A stretch of 16,084 nucleotides of DNA from JBIKLM01 sp044375105 (GCA_044375105.1 JBILNK010000097.1:1-16084), one strand, 5' to 3'; positions 1-8,650 are shown, counted from the stretch's first letter. Program-made: numbers and translations. The notes: generated by a model not told the origin, from the letters alone.

Positions 1-996
1 CAGGCGCCTGCGATAACGCCCGGTCAGCGGGTCGTCAGGCCCCAGGATATCGAAGACCGCGCGAATCAGCTGCTGGGCCAAGCCGCCCTCCAGTAGGCGA
101 TCGCTGGCCAGGGACTCCACCAGGGCCTCGAGAGCCGGCTCGAACTCGCCGCGCAGGGCCAGAGCGCGGCCGCGCTCGAGGGCCACCCGCGCCGGCGGGG
201 CGCCGCTGGGCAACGGCAGCACGGCGCTGCGCGGGCCGAGGGCCAGGCGGCCGCGCAGATTGCGCAGCCGCGGGGCTTCGACCACGCCCCAGGCGATCGG
301 GGCCGCCGATTCGCGGCGCCTCGGATCGCGGGGCAGGGCCTCCCGCAGGGCTGCCTCGGTGGCCGGTTCGATGCCGCCGGACAGGCGCGTGGCCTCGGCG
401 AAACGGGCGCCGTCCGCTTGCGGGTCAGGGGCTTGATCGCTGAGCTCGACCAGCAGCTCCGCGAGCAGCAGCTCGGCGGCGGGCGCCGCCCGCGGGCGGC
501 CCTCCGATTGGATCTGGCCCAGCAGCGCGCGCAGGGCCGCGATGGCCGGCTCCAGGGCGCCCGATTGAGCCAGGGCCTCCGCCTGGGCCAGGGGATCGGA
601 GGAGGCCTCGACAGCGGGCTCGGCGCTTGGCTCTGGCGGCGCAGCGGCGCCTGGTGGACCGAGGTAGGTCTCGAGGAAGCGCCTGAGCTCGCGCTCGGGC
701 AGGGCCCCGTCGAACTGGTCCACCAGGCGGCCGCCGGAGACCAGCTTGACCGAGGGGATGCTCTGTATCTGGAAAGCCTGGGCCAGCCGGGGCTGTTCGT
801 CGGTGTTGACCTTGGCCAGCAGGAAGGCGCCCTGGTACTCGTCGGCCAGCTTGACAAGCAGCGGCGTCAGGGTGCGGCAGGGGCCACACCAGGGCGCCCA
901 GAAGTCGATCAGCACCGGCACGCTCTGGGAGCGCTCGAGCAGCGGAGCGAAATCCCGTTCAGTGATGTCTTGGACCCAGGGGGAGGAGGCGCTCAT
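1..996 (-). CDS. cnoX: Thioredoxin-domain co-chaperone, CnoX/YbbN-like (partial, runs off left edge)
   Basis: The frame is open from an ATG at 994-996 to base 1, giving 332 codons with no stop, so the C-terminus lies outside the window. Residues 1 to about 110 form a thioredoxin fold: WCGPC at 36-40 and the cis-proline in SIPSV (Pro81) are both visible. A Pro/Ala/Glu-rich linker follows, then an alpha-helical part of about 200 residues with TPR-like helices. The last visible stretch, FDILGPDDPLTGRYRRRL, resembles the C-terminal TPR region of YbbN proteins. That family protects client proteins from oxidation and aggregation and hands them to chaperones in the cytoplasm. E. coli CnoX has lost the CxxC, whereas this one keeps both cysteines and could be redox-active. 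It is the last visible gene of a minus-strand group, 138 bp after the repeat protein. No strong Shine-Dalgarno precedes the ATG. The family call is firm; the client-holding role is inferred. Confidence 0.86.
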   Translation of the reverse strand, partial: MSASSPWVQDITERDFAPLLERSQSVPVLIDFWAPWCGPCRTLTPLLVKLADEYQGAFLLAKVNTDEQPRLAQAFQIQSIPSVKLVSGGRLVDQFDGALPERELRRFLETYLGPPGAAAPPEPSAEPAVEASSDPLAQAEALAQSGALEPAIAALRALLGQIQSEGRPRAAPAAELLLAELLVELSDQAPDPQADGARFAEATRLSGGIEPATEAALREALPRDPRRRESAAPIAWGVVEAPRLRNLRGRLALGPRSAVLPLPSGAPPARVALERGRALALRGEFEPALEALVESLASDRLLEGGLAQQLIRAVFDILGPDDPLTGRYRRRL

Positions 997-1121
997 GGCT
1001 TCGATCGGGCGAGGGGAACGGCGGCGGGGCGCGCCGGGGCAGAGCTTAGGCCCCCGCGGGCCCCGCTGCGATCGCCAGGCAGGAAGCCGCCCGGTGCTGG
1101 GCGCGCGGGCTAGCAAGGGTG

Positions 1122-1134
1122 CCCGGGGCCCGGG
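1122..1134 (-). terminator. GC hairpin just after the repeat-protein stop codon
   Basis: CCCGGG, one G, then CCCGGG lies directly next to the stop codon at 1135-1137. A realistic fold is 5 bp with a 3-nt loop. There is no T-run after it on the minus strand. It may slow or end transcription or merely be GC-rich sequence. A second imperfect hairpin (GCCC 1089-1092 with GGGC 1099-1102) follows. Confidence 0.25.
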
Positions 1135-1959
1135 TCAGCGCTCGAAGACCCGCCGCCCGGTGCTGTCCACCAGTTTGAGACCCGGATCGTCCAGGGCGGA
1201 CAGCCCCAGGGAGATGCGCGCTTTGCCGTCCTCTCCGAAGATCTCTAGGCCCGGACGGCCATCGGCCAGGAGCCGCAGCTCGAGCCGCTTGCCACTGCCC
1301 GGATCGCGCAGGCGAAGGCGGGTCGAGCCGTCGATCATGACCCCCGCCTCCGCCAAACTCTGGCCGGCCTCGTTGGCCAGCTGCAATGCCGGCTGGCCAT
1401 CGTCCCCGACCCCGAGGAGGGCCCGGCCGACCCCGCGGTTGTCGCTGATCAGCAACCGGGCGGAGCCCTGGTTCGAGAGGAACAGCTCGCTGCGCGCGAC
1501 GCCCTTTTCGTCGTAGAGCCCAAGGCCCACGGAGCCCCCTGGCAGGATGCCCATCCACAGGCGCATGCGGCCGGATGCGTCGCGCAGGGCAAACTCCTGG
1601 GGCCCGGGAGCCGCAGGTTTGGCCGGGTCGGCGGGCGGCGGTTCCTGGGCGGATGGCGGTAGGGCCAAAGCGGCGCTCCGAGGCTGCGGCAGGCCGGCCC
1701 CAGCGGGCGTCAGGAAACCAAGCAGCCCGCCGCTGGCCAGGGCCAGGACCCATCCGATCCCGGACCAGCGCCGGCCGAGGATCGCGCGGCGTTCGAGCGC
1801 TTCCACGCGCCGCGCCAGAGCTTCGAGATGGGTGTCGTGGGGAGCCGGGATCTCCAAGCTGGGGGCGATCTGGGGGGGCGGCTGCATGGGATGGACCAGA
1901 GGGGGTGCCGCAGGCGGCAGGAGGGCGTTGTGCGGTTTGCTGCTCGGCGCTCCAGGCAC
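1135..1959 (-). CDS. Membrane-anchored protein with tandem 23-residue repeats, function unknown
   Basis: I do not recognise a named family. From the GTG at 1959 the product is 274 aa. An in-frame ATG at 1887 (residue 25) would give 250 aa; neither has a clear ribosome binding site. Residues 1-43 are Pro/Ala-rich. Residues 44-59 (HLEALARRVEALERRA) look like a short amphipathic or coiled-coil helix. Residues 66-90 are one hydrophobic segment after a basic patch (RRAILGRR), consistent with a single-pass anchor. Residues 91-121 are a Pro/Ala linker. From residue 125 to the end the protein consists of six full copies plus one half copy of a 23-residue unit of the type L-x-D-x-x-G-x-x-R. The likely topology is N-terminus inside and the repeat domain outside. 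It lies 90 bp downstream of the saccharopine-dehydrogenase-like gene. A structural or envelope role is a guess; the repeat itself is seen directly. Confidence 0.75.
   Translation of the reverse strand: MPGAPSSKPHNALLPPAAPPLVHPMQPPPQIAPSLEIPAPHDTHLEALARRVEALERRAILGRRWSGIGWVLALASGGLLGFLTPAGAGLPQPRSAALALPPSAQEPPPADPAKPAAPGPQEFALRDASGRMRLWMGILPGGSVGLGLYDEKGVARSELFLSNQGSARLLISDNRGVGRALLGVGDDGQPALQLANEAGQSLAEAGVMIDGSTRLRLRDPGSGKRLELRLLADGRPGLEIFGEDGKARISLGLSALDDPGLKLVDSTGRRVFER
1138..1587 (-). repeat. Protein-level tandem repeat, 6.5 units of 23 residues
   Basis: Units start at residues 125, 148, 171, 194, 217, 240 and 263 of the 274-aa form, with no insertion or deletion. Each opens with a hydrophobic residue, then usually x-D/E, a turn with Gly at position 6 or 7, and Arg at position 9: LRDASGRMR, LYDEKGVAR, ISDNRGVGR, LANEAGQSL, LRDPGSGKR, IFGEDGKAR, LVDSTGRRV. 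Most units have a second Gly or Asp-Gly turn near positions 17-20 and a hydrophobic residue at 22. Two short strands and two turns per unit would suit a beta-solenoid or similar fold. The DNA copies have diverged, so the repeat is old. Confidence 0.85.
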
Positions 1960-1998
1960 GGCCCCGGTTCACTCTCAGAGGAACCCCGTGGCAGTCCG

Positions 1999-2013
1999 GC
2001 CGCCCTGGGCGGC
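1999..2013 (-). terminator. GC hairpin downstream of the saccharopine-dehydrogenase-like gene
   Basis: GCCGCCC T GGGCGGC is a perfect inverted repeat, realistically 6 bp with a 3-nt loop, about 37 bp beyond the stop at 2050-2052. It is not followed by a T-run. It could be a weak or factor-dependent terminator, or RNA 3'-end protection. Confidence 0.3.
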
Positions 2014-2049
2014 AGGGGGCTGGGCCGAGGCGCTGCGCGACGCCCTGCT

Positions 2050-3129
2050 TTAGCTCTGCCAGCCGCCCAGGGAGCCCAGACGCTGGCGATAGCCCAGGGA
2101 CTCTAACTCGCGGGTCAGCTCCTCGACCGAAAGGGCCGCCAGGCACGGCCCCGCACCGGGATCGAGCTTGCCCTCGAGGGCCCGGCGTGCCAGCAGCACG
2201 GCCGGGGTGGCAGCGAGCCCGACGCCCGCATCCGGGAAGAGCCAGGAGCGGCGTCTTTCCTGGGGATTGGCCGCGATGTCGACCCCGCGCACGAGCAGGG
2301 TCAAGCAGCCGCTGCGCAGCGCCGGCCGCCCGGACCACAGGCGCAGCTTCTTGAGCGCCGCTTGGGGCTCGATGCCGGGGCGCGCGCCCTCGAGAGCCCG
2401 CAGGGCCATGCGCAACCGCCAAGGGCGCGCACCGATCGAGACGCGCACGGAAGCCGACTTGAAGCCCGGGCCGGTGTACAGCTCCAGGTCGGGAACGTCC
2501 AGGTTGTAGCTGAACAGCTCGCCAAGGGGCTCGGGGTGGAAAAAAGCGCGCCGATCGCCGAACAGGCGCCGGCTGCTCCATTCGCCGCCGAGCAGCAGCT
2601 TGGCCTCGCCGCCGGCTTGGCAGGCCAAATCCAGCTCGGACTCGGGCCCGAAAGCGAGTCCCTGCCCAGGCGCCCAGCCGATCAAGATCTCGTTGACGCG
2701 CTTGACCGCCTGGCAGGCCTCGCGCACGAAAGGCGCGCACAAGCCGGGGAACAAGCCAGCCCCGCTGATCAGCGCCAGTCCCTTCGACTTCGCGTCCGCA
2801 TCCAGCCCGGTGGATCCGACCACGCCCGCGCGCTCCTGGGAGAGATCGAGCCAGTGGGCGCCGGCCGCGAGCGCCAGGCGCAGGCCCGCCAGGGTGCGGC
2901 CGCCCCGCGGGCGGAACGCCGCACTCGCGTCGATCACCAGGTCGCCGGGCCGCAGCAGCTTGGCCAAGGCCGCGCCATCGTGCACATCCGCGCGCGCTTC
3001 GGGGCTGCCGCCAGAGCGGCCGCGGGATACTCCGAGAACCGTGGCGCTGCTTCCCAGCCGACGCTGGATCTCGGTTCCGAGCCTGCCGGTCGAGCCGAGC
3101 AGGACGATGCGATTGGGAGGGGCGATCAT
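2050..3129 (-). CDS. Saccharopine dehydrogenase-like NAD(P)-binding oxidoreductase
   Basis: The 359-aa product starts at the ATG at 3127-3129. Residues 7-18 (RIVLLGSTGRLG) form a Rossmann beta-alpha-beta with a G-x-x-G-x-x-G dinucleotide site. VIDASAAF near 65-72 and the segment 85-125, with LALAAGAHWLDLS and then GAGLFPGL at 123-130, match the layout of saccharopine dehydrogenase-like proteins, where a Gly-rich loop ending in PG follows the Rossmann domain. The remainder is the substrate-side domain and is not specific enough to name a substrate. True saccharopine dehydrogenase (lysine metabolism), homospermidine synthase relatives and trans-acting enoyl reductases share this fold; nothing here picks one. 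No signal peptide is visible, so it is probably cytoplasmic. It is the first gene of a possible minus-strand group with the repeat protein and CnoX. The family is confident; the reaction is unknown. Confidence 0.82.
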   Translation of the reverse strand: MIAPPNRIVLLGSTGRLGTEIQRRLGSSATVLGVSRGRSGGSPEARADVHDGAALAKLLRPGDLVIDASAAFRPRGGRTLAGLRLALAAGAHWLDLSQERAGVVGSTGLDADAKSKGLALISGAGLFPGLCAPFVREACQAVKRVNEILIGWAPGQGLAFGPESELDLACQAGGEAKLLLGGEWSSRRLFGDRRAFFHPEPLGELFSYNLDVPDLELYTGPGFKSASVRVSIGARPWRLRMALRALEGARPGIEPQAALKKLRLWSGRPALRSGCLTLLVRGVDIAANPQERRRSWLFPDAGVGLAATPAVLLARRALEGKLDPGAGPCLAALSVEELTRELESLGYRQRLGSLGGWQS

Positions 3130-3193
3130 CCGTGCGCGCGCCGCCGGCTCGGAGGGGCTGCTGCCCGCGCCGGTCCCGAGCTGGGAGGGCGGG

Positions 3194-3219
3194 GCCTGCC
3201 GATCAGGCGCTGGGCAGGC
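3194..3219 (-). terminator. 7-bp hairpin downstream of the first PQQ dehydrogenase gene
   Basis: GCCTGCC at 3194-3200 and GGCAGGC at 3213-3219 are exact inverted copies around a 12-nt loop, in the 133-bp gap between the dehydrogenase stop (3263) and the next start (3129). There is no T-run. A GGGGCCCC palindrome lies nearby at about 3236-3243. Confidence 0.28.
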
Positions 3220-3262
3220 AGGATAAGCGCTGGAGGGGCCCCCGAGATCGACCCTGTGGCGA

Positions 3263-4897
3263 TCAGGGCACCAGTTCGAGCGGCACTGCGTTGGAGCTGG
3301 CCCGCACGATCATCCAGATCGGATCGATGGCCACCACCGCGTGGTGCAAGATCAGCCCGGCGGCCTGGGAGGCGGCCCCGGGCGGAAGGCGCAGATCGAT
3401 CAGGGCCTCGCCAGAGGGGCCCAGCAGACCCACCCCGGGGCTGATCAGGCCCACCGCCGCGCCGCCCAGGATCCACTGCAGGTAGCCGTCGAGATTGAGC
3501 GGGATCGTGACCCCATCCAGGCTGAAGCCGGGCCAGGTACCCGCGGCGCTGCCCAGCAGCGCGAAGGCCCGGTTGGCCAGGGCGCTGCCGAATTGGAGGT
3601 CGAGCTGCTGCAGGCCTCCCTGGCTGACCGAAAGGCGCTGAAAACGGGCGCGCAGGGGCTGGCAGGCGGCCGCGCCGGCGCTGGCCACCATGCGGTAGAG
3701 CATGCCGGTCTGCTCGAGTATCAAGAGCTCTCCGCGCGCGTCTTCAGCCAAGGCAGTGATCACCTTGAAGGTGCCTCCCAAGGCGGCCGGGGCCAGCTCA
3801 TTCGTTCGTTCGACCAAGCCCCAGCTGACCCAGCCGTTGGTGTCGAGGCTCCAGATCTTGCCGCCGCAAAAGTCGGCGAACCAAGCGCTGCCGGAGAGGC
3901 CCGGCAAGGCGCAGCCGCGATAGACCACTCCGCCCACGATCGAGCAGCCGCCGCTCCAGAAATCGTGGGTGTATTCGTGGATCGGCGGGCGCAGGGCGGG
4001 CGACCAGCAGCCCGGCGTGGCCGGCGGGCAGGAGGCGTTGCCGTTGCAGAGGGTGCCCTCCATCTCGGGCCAGCCGAAGTTGGTGCCTCCCGGGCCCAGG
4101 TGCAACCAAGACACCTCTTCGCGCGCGGCCTCGCCCACATCGGCGATCAGCAGCCCGCCGCTGTGGCTGTCGAACCCGAAGCGCCAGGGATTGCGCAGCC
4201 CCAGGGCGAAGATCTCGCCGCGAGCGCCGGCCTGGCCAACAAGGGGATTCTGGGGCGGGATCGTGTAGCTTCCGGTGCTGTCCAGGCTGCGCACGTCGAG
4301 ACGCAGGATCTTGCCCAGCAGAGAATTGAGGTTTTGGCTGACACAGTCCGGATCGTCGGACCCGCCGCCGTCGCCTGTGCCGATGTACAGGTGTCCGTCG
4401 GGTCCGAAGCGCAGCGATCCGCCGTTGTGGTTGGGGAACGGCTGCGGAACGGCGATCACCAGCCGAGCCGACCAGGATTCCGCCAGATTGGGATCCCAGC
4501 TGGTGGTGCGGTAGCGGCGCACCTCCAGGTCCCCCACCGGGTTGGTGAGGGCCACATAGAAGAAGCGATTTTGGTGGTAGCCCGGATCGAAACACAAACC
4601 CAGCAGGCCGCGCTCGCCCCCGCTGCTGATCTGACCTCCCAGGTCCAGGAAAGGGCTCGGCAAGATCGCGTTGCCGACCACCACCCGGATGCGGCCGGAG
4701 TTCTGCTCGGCCACGAACAGGCGCGTGTCGCCGCGCGGGGCTTGCACGTCCACCGGCGAAGAGAAGCCCCCCACGATGGTCTGCAGGGTGAGGCCCTGGC
4801 CTGCGGCGCGGCCCGCCAGGGCAGCCACGGCGGCGAAGAGCGACGGGAGGAGCCCGGCGAGGGGCGCGCAGCGTAGGGAAAGGATCCGGAAGATCAC
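3263..4897 (-). CDS. Secreted PQQ-type glucose/sorbosone dehydrogenase-like protein (copy A)
   Basis: I chose the GTG at 4895-4897 (544 aa) because it opens directly onto a signal peptide (VIFRILSLRCAPLAGLLPSL, cleaved near residues 30-34). The frame continues upstream to a GTG at 4981, but those 28 residues are Pro/Arg/Gly-rich and would sit in front of the signal. The body is the six-bladed beta-propeller of soluble aldose sugar dehydrogenases: GGERGLLG (93-100), NHNGGSLRFGPDGHLYIG (156-173, with His157 at the usual catalytic-base position), GKILRLD, GLRNPWRFGFD (233-243) and DVGEAAREEV. Such enzymes oxidise sugars or related alcohols with PQQ outside the cytoplasm. Paired cysteines (284, 290, 297, 318, 344) suggest disulfides. 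From about residue 415 a separate beta-rich module ends in SNAVPLELVP. It is a diverged duplicate of the gene at 5130-6728. No PQQ biosynthesis genes are in view, so the cofactor is inferred from the family. Confidence 0.87.
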   Translation of the reverse strand: MIFRILSLRCAPLAGLLPSLFAAVAALAGRAAGQGLTLQTIVGGFSSPVDVQAPRGDTRLFVAEQNSGRIRVVVGNAILPSPFLDLGGQISSGGERGLLGLCFDPGYHQNRFFYVALTNPVGDLEVRRYRTTSWDPNLAESWSARLVIAVPQPFPNHNGGSLRFGPDGHLYIGTGDGGGSDDPDCVSQNLNSLLGKILRLDVRSLDSTGSYTIPPQNPLVGQAGARGEIFALGLRNPWRFGFDSHSGGLLIADVGEAAREEVSWLHLGPGGTNFGWPEMEGTLCNGNASCPPATPGCWSPALRPPIHEYTHDFWSGGCSIVGGVVYRGCALPGLSGSAWFADFCGGKIWSLDTNGWVSWGLVERTNELAPAALGGTFKVITALAEDARGELLILEQTGMLYRMVASAGAAACQPLRARFQRLSVSQGGLQQLDLQFGSALANRAFALLGSAAGTWPGFSLDGVTIPLNLDGYLQWILGGAAVGLISPGVGLLGPSGEALIDLRLPPGAASQAAGLILHHAVVAIDPIWMIVRASSNAVPLELVP

Positions 4898-5020
4898 GGA
4901 GGCTCTGGCGAGGGGACGCGCGGAGCCGTGGCTAGGAACGGCGCCTCCCCCCTGGCGAGTTGCGGCATCGTCGGAGGGCACTTGGGATCTGGCCGAAGAG
5001 TACCCCGACCGTGGTCGGCT

Positions 5021-5055
5021 GGCCGGGCCCCCCGGTTTTCCGGGTGGGTCCGGCC
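5021..5055 (-). terminator. Long GC stem-loop between the two PQQ dehydrogenase genes
   Basis: Left arm 5021-5035 pairs with right arm 5040-5055 around a TTTT loop on the plus strand. GGCCGG (5021-5026) pairs with CCGGCC (5050-5055), and the inner CCCGG (5031-5035) pairs with CCGGG (5040-5044), with one mismatch, one bulge and one wobble between. It is the strongest predicted stem in the window. It lies after the copy B stop on the minus strand and before copy A. There is no T-run beyond it, so it may separate the two transcripts or stabilise an mRNA end. Orientation is assumed from the genes. Confidence 0.48.
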
Positions 5056-5106
5056 GTCCGAGCTGGGATCGAACCTGCGCGTCTGCGGTGCATGCGCTCA
5101 GGCCGC

Positions 5107-5122
5107 CCCGGGACTGCCCGGG
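5107..5122 (-). terminator. Short hairpin immediately after the copy B stop codon
   Basis: CCCGGG (5107-5112), ACTG, CCCGGG (5117-5122) forms a perfect 6-bp stem with a 4-nt loop, 7 bases past the TGA of the dehydrogenase on the minus strand. There is no T-run. It is the first of several stem-loops in the 4898-5129 gap; another is CCGACC GT GGTCGG at 5005-5018. Confidence 0.33.
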
Positions 5123-5129
5123 ATTCGGA

Positions 5130-6728
<1,599 letters not shown>

Positions 6729-7127
6729 TGGCGGTGGGTGCTCGAGGAGTCGGGGGACGGGATTCGGCGCTGGGGGGCCCTGCTCACAGGGAACGCGAAC
6801 CTGGCGGACGGCCACCGGGGCGGCCGAGTTCCACAGCCCATAAACCTACCCGCCACGGGAGCTTTTCGGCCTTCTAGGAAAGCCCAATTCAGCGCCTGGG
6901 CCCTCCGTGGCGGGCCTCGGGGACCGCGGCCAAGACCGTAGGCTGCCCGCCCGGCCACGCGTCCAGGGCCAGGGATCCTCCGAGGCTGGGGCTCCGGCAG
7001 GCCCGCCGCCCCACCGAGGGGACCGGTCAGGGAGCTCGAAAGAGGCGACTCCCGGCGCCGATGCCCGCCGCCGCGGCCGCTCGGCAAGAGTTCGAGCCCC
7101 CTGCGGGCGGCCGCCCCGCCGACCGGC
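6729..7127. other. Gene-free 399-bp spacer upstream of PQQ dehydrogenase copy B
   Basis: I see no convincing coding frame; the open frames here are Arg/Pro/Gly-rich artefacts of high GC. Bases 6841-6895 are clearly more AT-rich than their surroundings and are the likeliest place for the copy B promoter. On the minus strand TAGGTT (6843-6848) could be a -10 box, but no good -35 lies at the right distance and the leader would exceed 100 nt. An imperfect 7-bp inverted repeat, GCTTTTC (6861-6867) with GGAAAGC (6877-6883), sits just upstream and could be an operator. Near the other end GGGCGG/CCGCCC (7105-7116) is a palindrome close to the stop of the gene at 7128. Confidence 0.4.
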
Positions 7128-7487
7128 TCACGGTTTGTTCCCGGATCCGCGCACGGCCCAGGGGCGCCCGCGCAGGTAATCGAACAGGCAGCTTTCGACC
7201 ACCCGGGCACCGAAGCGCCACAGAACCCATTCCGGGGAGCCCTGGGGCAGGCCTAGATCCTCGAATTCTTGGTGCTCCGCGCTGCCCCCCGGCATGGCCT
7301 GGCCGCGCACCCGCTCGATCAGGTAGGCCCCAAAGCCAGGCAGCTTGCGGATCGCATCGGCGATCTCTTTGCGGCTCGAGAAATCCGAAGTCAGCAGACG
7401 GCGCACCTGGAGCGCCAAGCGCCCGAATTGGTCCCGATCAATGGGATTGTCTTGACCCTCTGGGCTGCGGCGTTCCGGGCTCTGCAC
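7128..7487 (-). CDS. Small hypothetical protein (~119 aa), unusual start
   Basis: I do not recognise a family. The frame from about 7445 down to the TGA at 7128-7130 looks like real protein: a balanced helical composition (RLALQVRRLLTSDF, KEIADAIRKLPGFGAYLIE, SPEWVLWRFGARVVESCLF) rather than the Arg/Pro/Ala strings of shadow frames. The segment IRKLPGFGAYLIERVRG faintly recalls a helix-hairpin-helix (LPGxG) DNA-binding hairpin, but one copy is not enough to claim it. No ATG is suitable. I use the GTG at 7485-7487. An alternative is the TTG at 7566-7568 (146 aa), which has GAGG five bases ahead, but its extra residues look non-coding. Codons include more A/T third positions (AAT, ATT, GAT, ACT, AAA, TTT) than the neighbours. 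It lies 119 bp after the SDR stop on the same strand. Soluble and probably cytoplasmic; role unknown. Confidence 0.62.
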   Translation of the reverse strand: MQSPERRSPEGQDNPIDRDQFGRLALQVRRLLTSDFSSRKEIADAIRKLPGFGAYLIERVRGQAMPGGSAEHQEFEDLGLPQGSPEWVLWRFGARVVESCLFDYLRGRPWAVRGSGNKP

Positions 7488-7601
7488 GGAGGGTGTGTTC
7501 GGCGTTCCCCAGGAAAATCTGAGCCCCTCGGCCGGCCGGTTTGACCGAATACGGCACTCTGCGGACAAAGAAGCCTCGATCGGGAGACTTTCCGCGCCTC
7601 C

Positions 7602-7617
7602 GGCACCTAGGGGTGCC
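7602..7617 (-). terminator. Hairpin overlapping the SDR stop codon
   Basis: GGCACC (7602-7607), TAGG, GGTGCC (7612-7617) is a perfect 6-bp inverted repeat that includes the SDR stop (7607-7609). There is no T-run. Its position at the gene end suggests a terminator or mRNA-end structure, though ribosomes would reach into it. Confidence 0.33.
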
Positions 7618-8650
7618 CAAGCGGCGCCAGGCCGGCCGACCCGGAAGCGAGCCAGCGGGCCAGGTCCAGGATCAGCCCGTCCAGGTCGCGCCCGGGGCGC
7701 CAGCAGAGCTCGGCCCCGAGCCGACGCAGGCAGGGCACCCGCCGTCGGGGATCTAGGCCGCTGCGCCCGGAGATCGCCCGGCCCCCCAAGACGCGGATCT
7801 CCGCCTCTGGGGCCAGCAGGGCCCGCACCCGCTCGGCGACCTCCCTGAGGCTGCACTCCCGCTCCGAGCCCAAGTTGTAAAGCCGATGCGCCAAGCCGTC
7901 TGGGCTGCACAGGCCCCGGGCCAAGCGCTGGAGCCCCTCGGCGGCGTCGAGCACGTGGCAAAAGCTGCGCGTCTGCAGCCCATCGCCGAACAGCTCGAGG
8001 GGCCCGCCGGCCAGCGCCGCCGAGACCAGGCGCGGCAGCACCATGCCCGAGCCCGGTCCCTGGCGCGGTCCGGAGACGTTGAAGAGCCGCACGACCGCGG
8101 CTCGCCCGGGGCCTCCGGGGCCCAGGGCCGCGCGCTCGGCGATGCGCTTGGCCCGGGCGTAGCGACCGCGCGGGCCCCAGGCGCGCAGATCGGGAGCGGG
8201 CAGCCCCTCCGCATCCGCTTCGCGCAGCGGGGGCTCGGCCCAGGGGCCATAGACCTCCGAGGACGAGACGCTCAGCAGGGGCAGCCGGCGCTCGCGACAC
8301 AGGCGGGCCAGCCGGCGGCCGGAGCCGGCGCCGACGGCCACGGTGCGCGCGGGGTCCGCCAGGACGCGCTCGACGCCCACCAGCGAAGCCAGATGGGCGA
8401 CCACGTCGACCCCATGCAGCGCGCCTTCGAGCTCGGCCCGCTCGAGCACGCTGCCCAGGCGAAACTCGAAGTCGGCGCGGCCCCGGCAGGCCTGCAGGTT
8501 GTCGAGACAGCCCGTCGAAAGGTCGTCGAGCACGCGCACGGCGCCGCCGGCCGCGAGCCAGGCTTCGGCCAGGTGGGAACCGATGAAGCCCGCACCCCCG
8601 GTGATCAGGAGTCGGGGTCCGGCGATGCGGGGCGGGAGAGCAGCGGGCAC
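7607..8650 (-). CDS. NAD-dependent sugar-nucleotide epimerase/dehydratase (UDP-glucuronate decarboxylase-like SDR)
   Basis: The start is the GTG at 8648-8650 (347 aa), the only start codon a short way ahead of the Rossmann motif; no ATG is available. TGGAGFIG (17-24) binds NAD, followed by an acidic VLDDLSTG after strand 2, typical of extended SDRs. SVSSSEVYG (127-135) carries the catalytic Ser and YARAK (164-168) gives the Tyr/Lys pair. LFNVSGPRQ and GDGLQTRSF, followed by CHVLDAAEG, match UDP-glucuronate decarboxylase, GalE and RmlB-type enzymes, with GDGxQTRSF most like the decarboxylase group. These make activated sugars for cell-surface polysaccharide in the cytoplasm. Usual length is 310-350 aa, so it looks complete. 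No glycosyltransferase is nearby, and the C-terminus is Arg-rich and diverged, so the exact reaction is open. It is divergent from the LOG gene with 42 bp between starts. Confidence 0.87.
   Translation of the reverse strand: MPAALPPRIAGPRLLITGGAGFIGSHLAEAWLAAGGAVRVLDDLSTGCLDNLQACRGRADFEFRLGSVLERAELEGALHGVDVVAHLASLVGVERVLADPARTVAVGAGSGRRLARLCRERRLPLLSVSSSEVYGPWAEPPLREADAEGLPAPDLRAWGPRGRYARAKRIAERAALGPGGPGRAAVVRLFNVSGPRQGPGSGMVLPRLVSAALAGGPLELFGDGLQTRSFCHVLDAAEGLQRLARGLCSPDGLAHRLYNLGSERECSLREVAERVRALLAPEAEIRVLGGRAISGRSGLDPRRRVPCLRRLGAELCWRPGRDLDGLILDLARWLASGSAGLAPLGHP

Noticed and set aside
66..1516. Several open frames on both strands over the CnoX and repeat-protein genes
   Set aside because: The edge-crossing CnoX frame has WCGPC and family features. 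The competing frames are GC-bias shadows.
7488..8300. Extension of the small 7128 gene upstream to a 390-aa protein
   Set aside because: The upstream part overlaps the SDR gene in another frame, and its Arg/Ala/Gly composition is non-coding in character.
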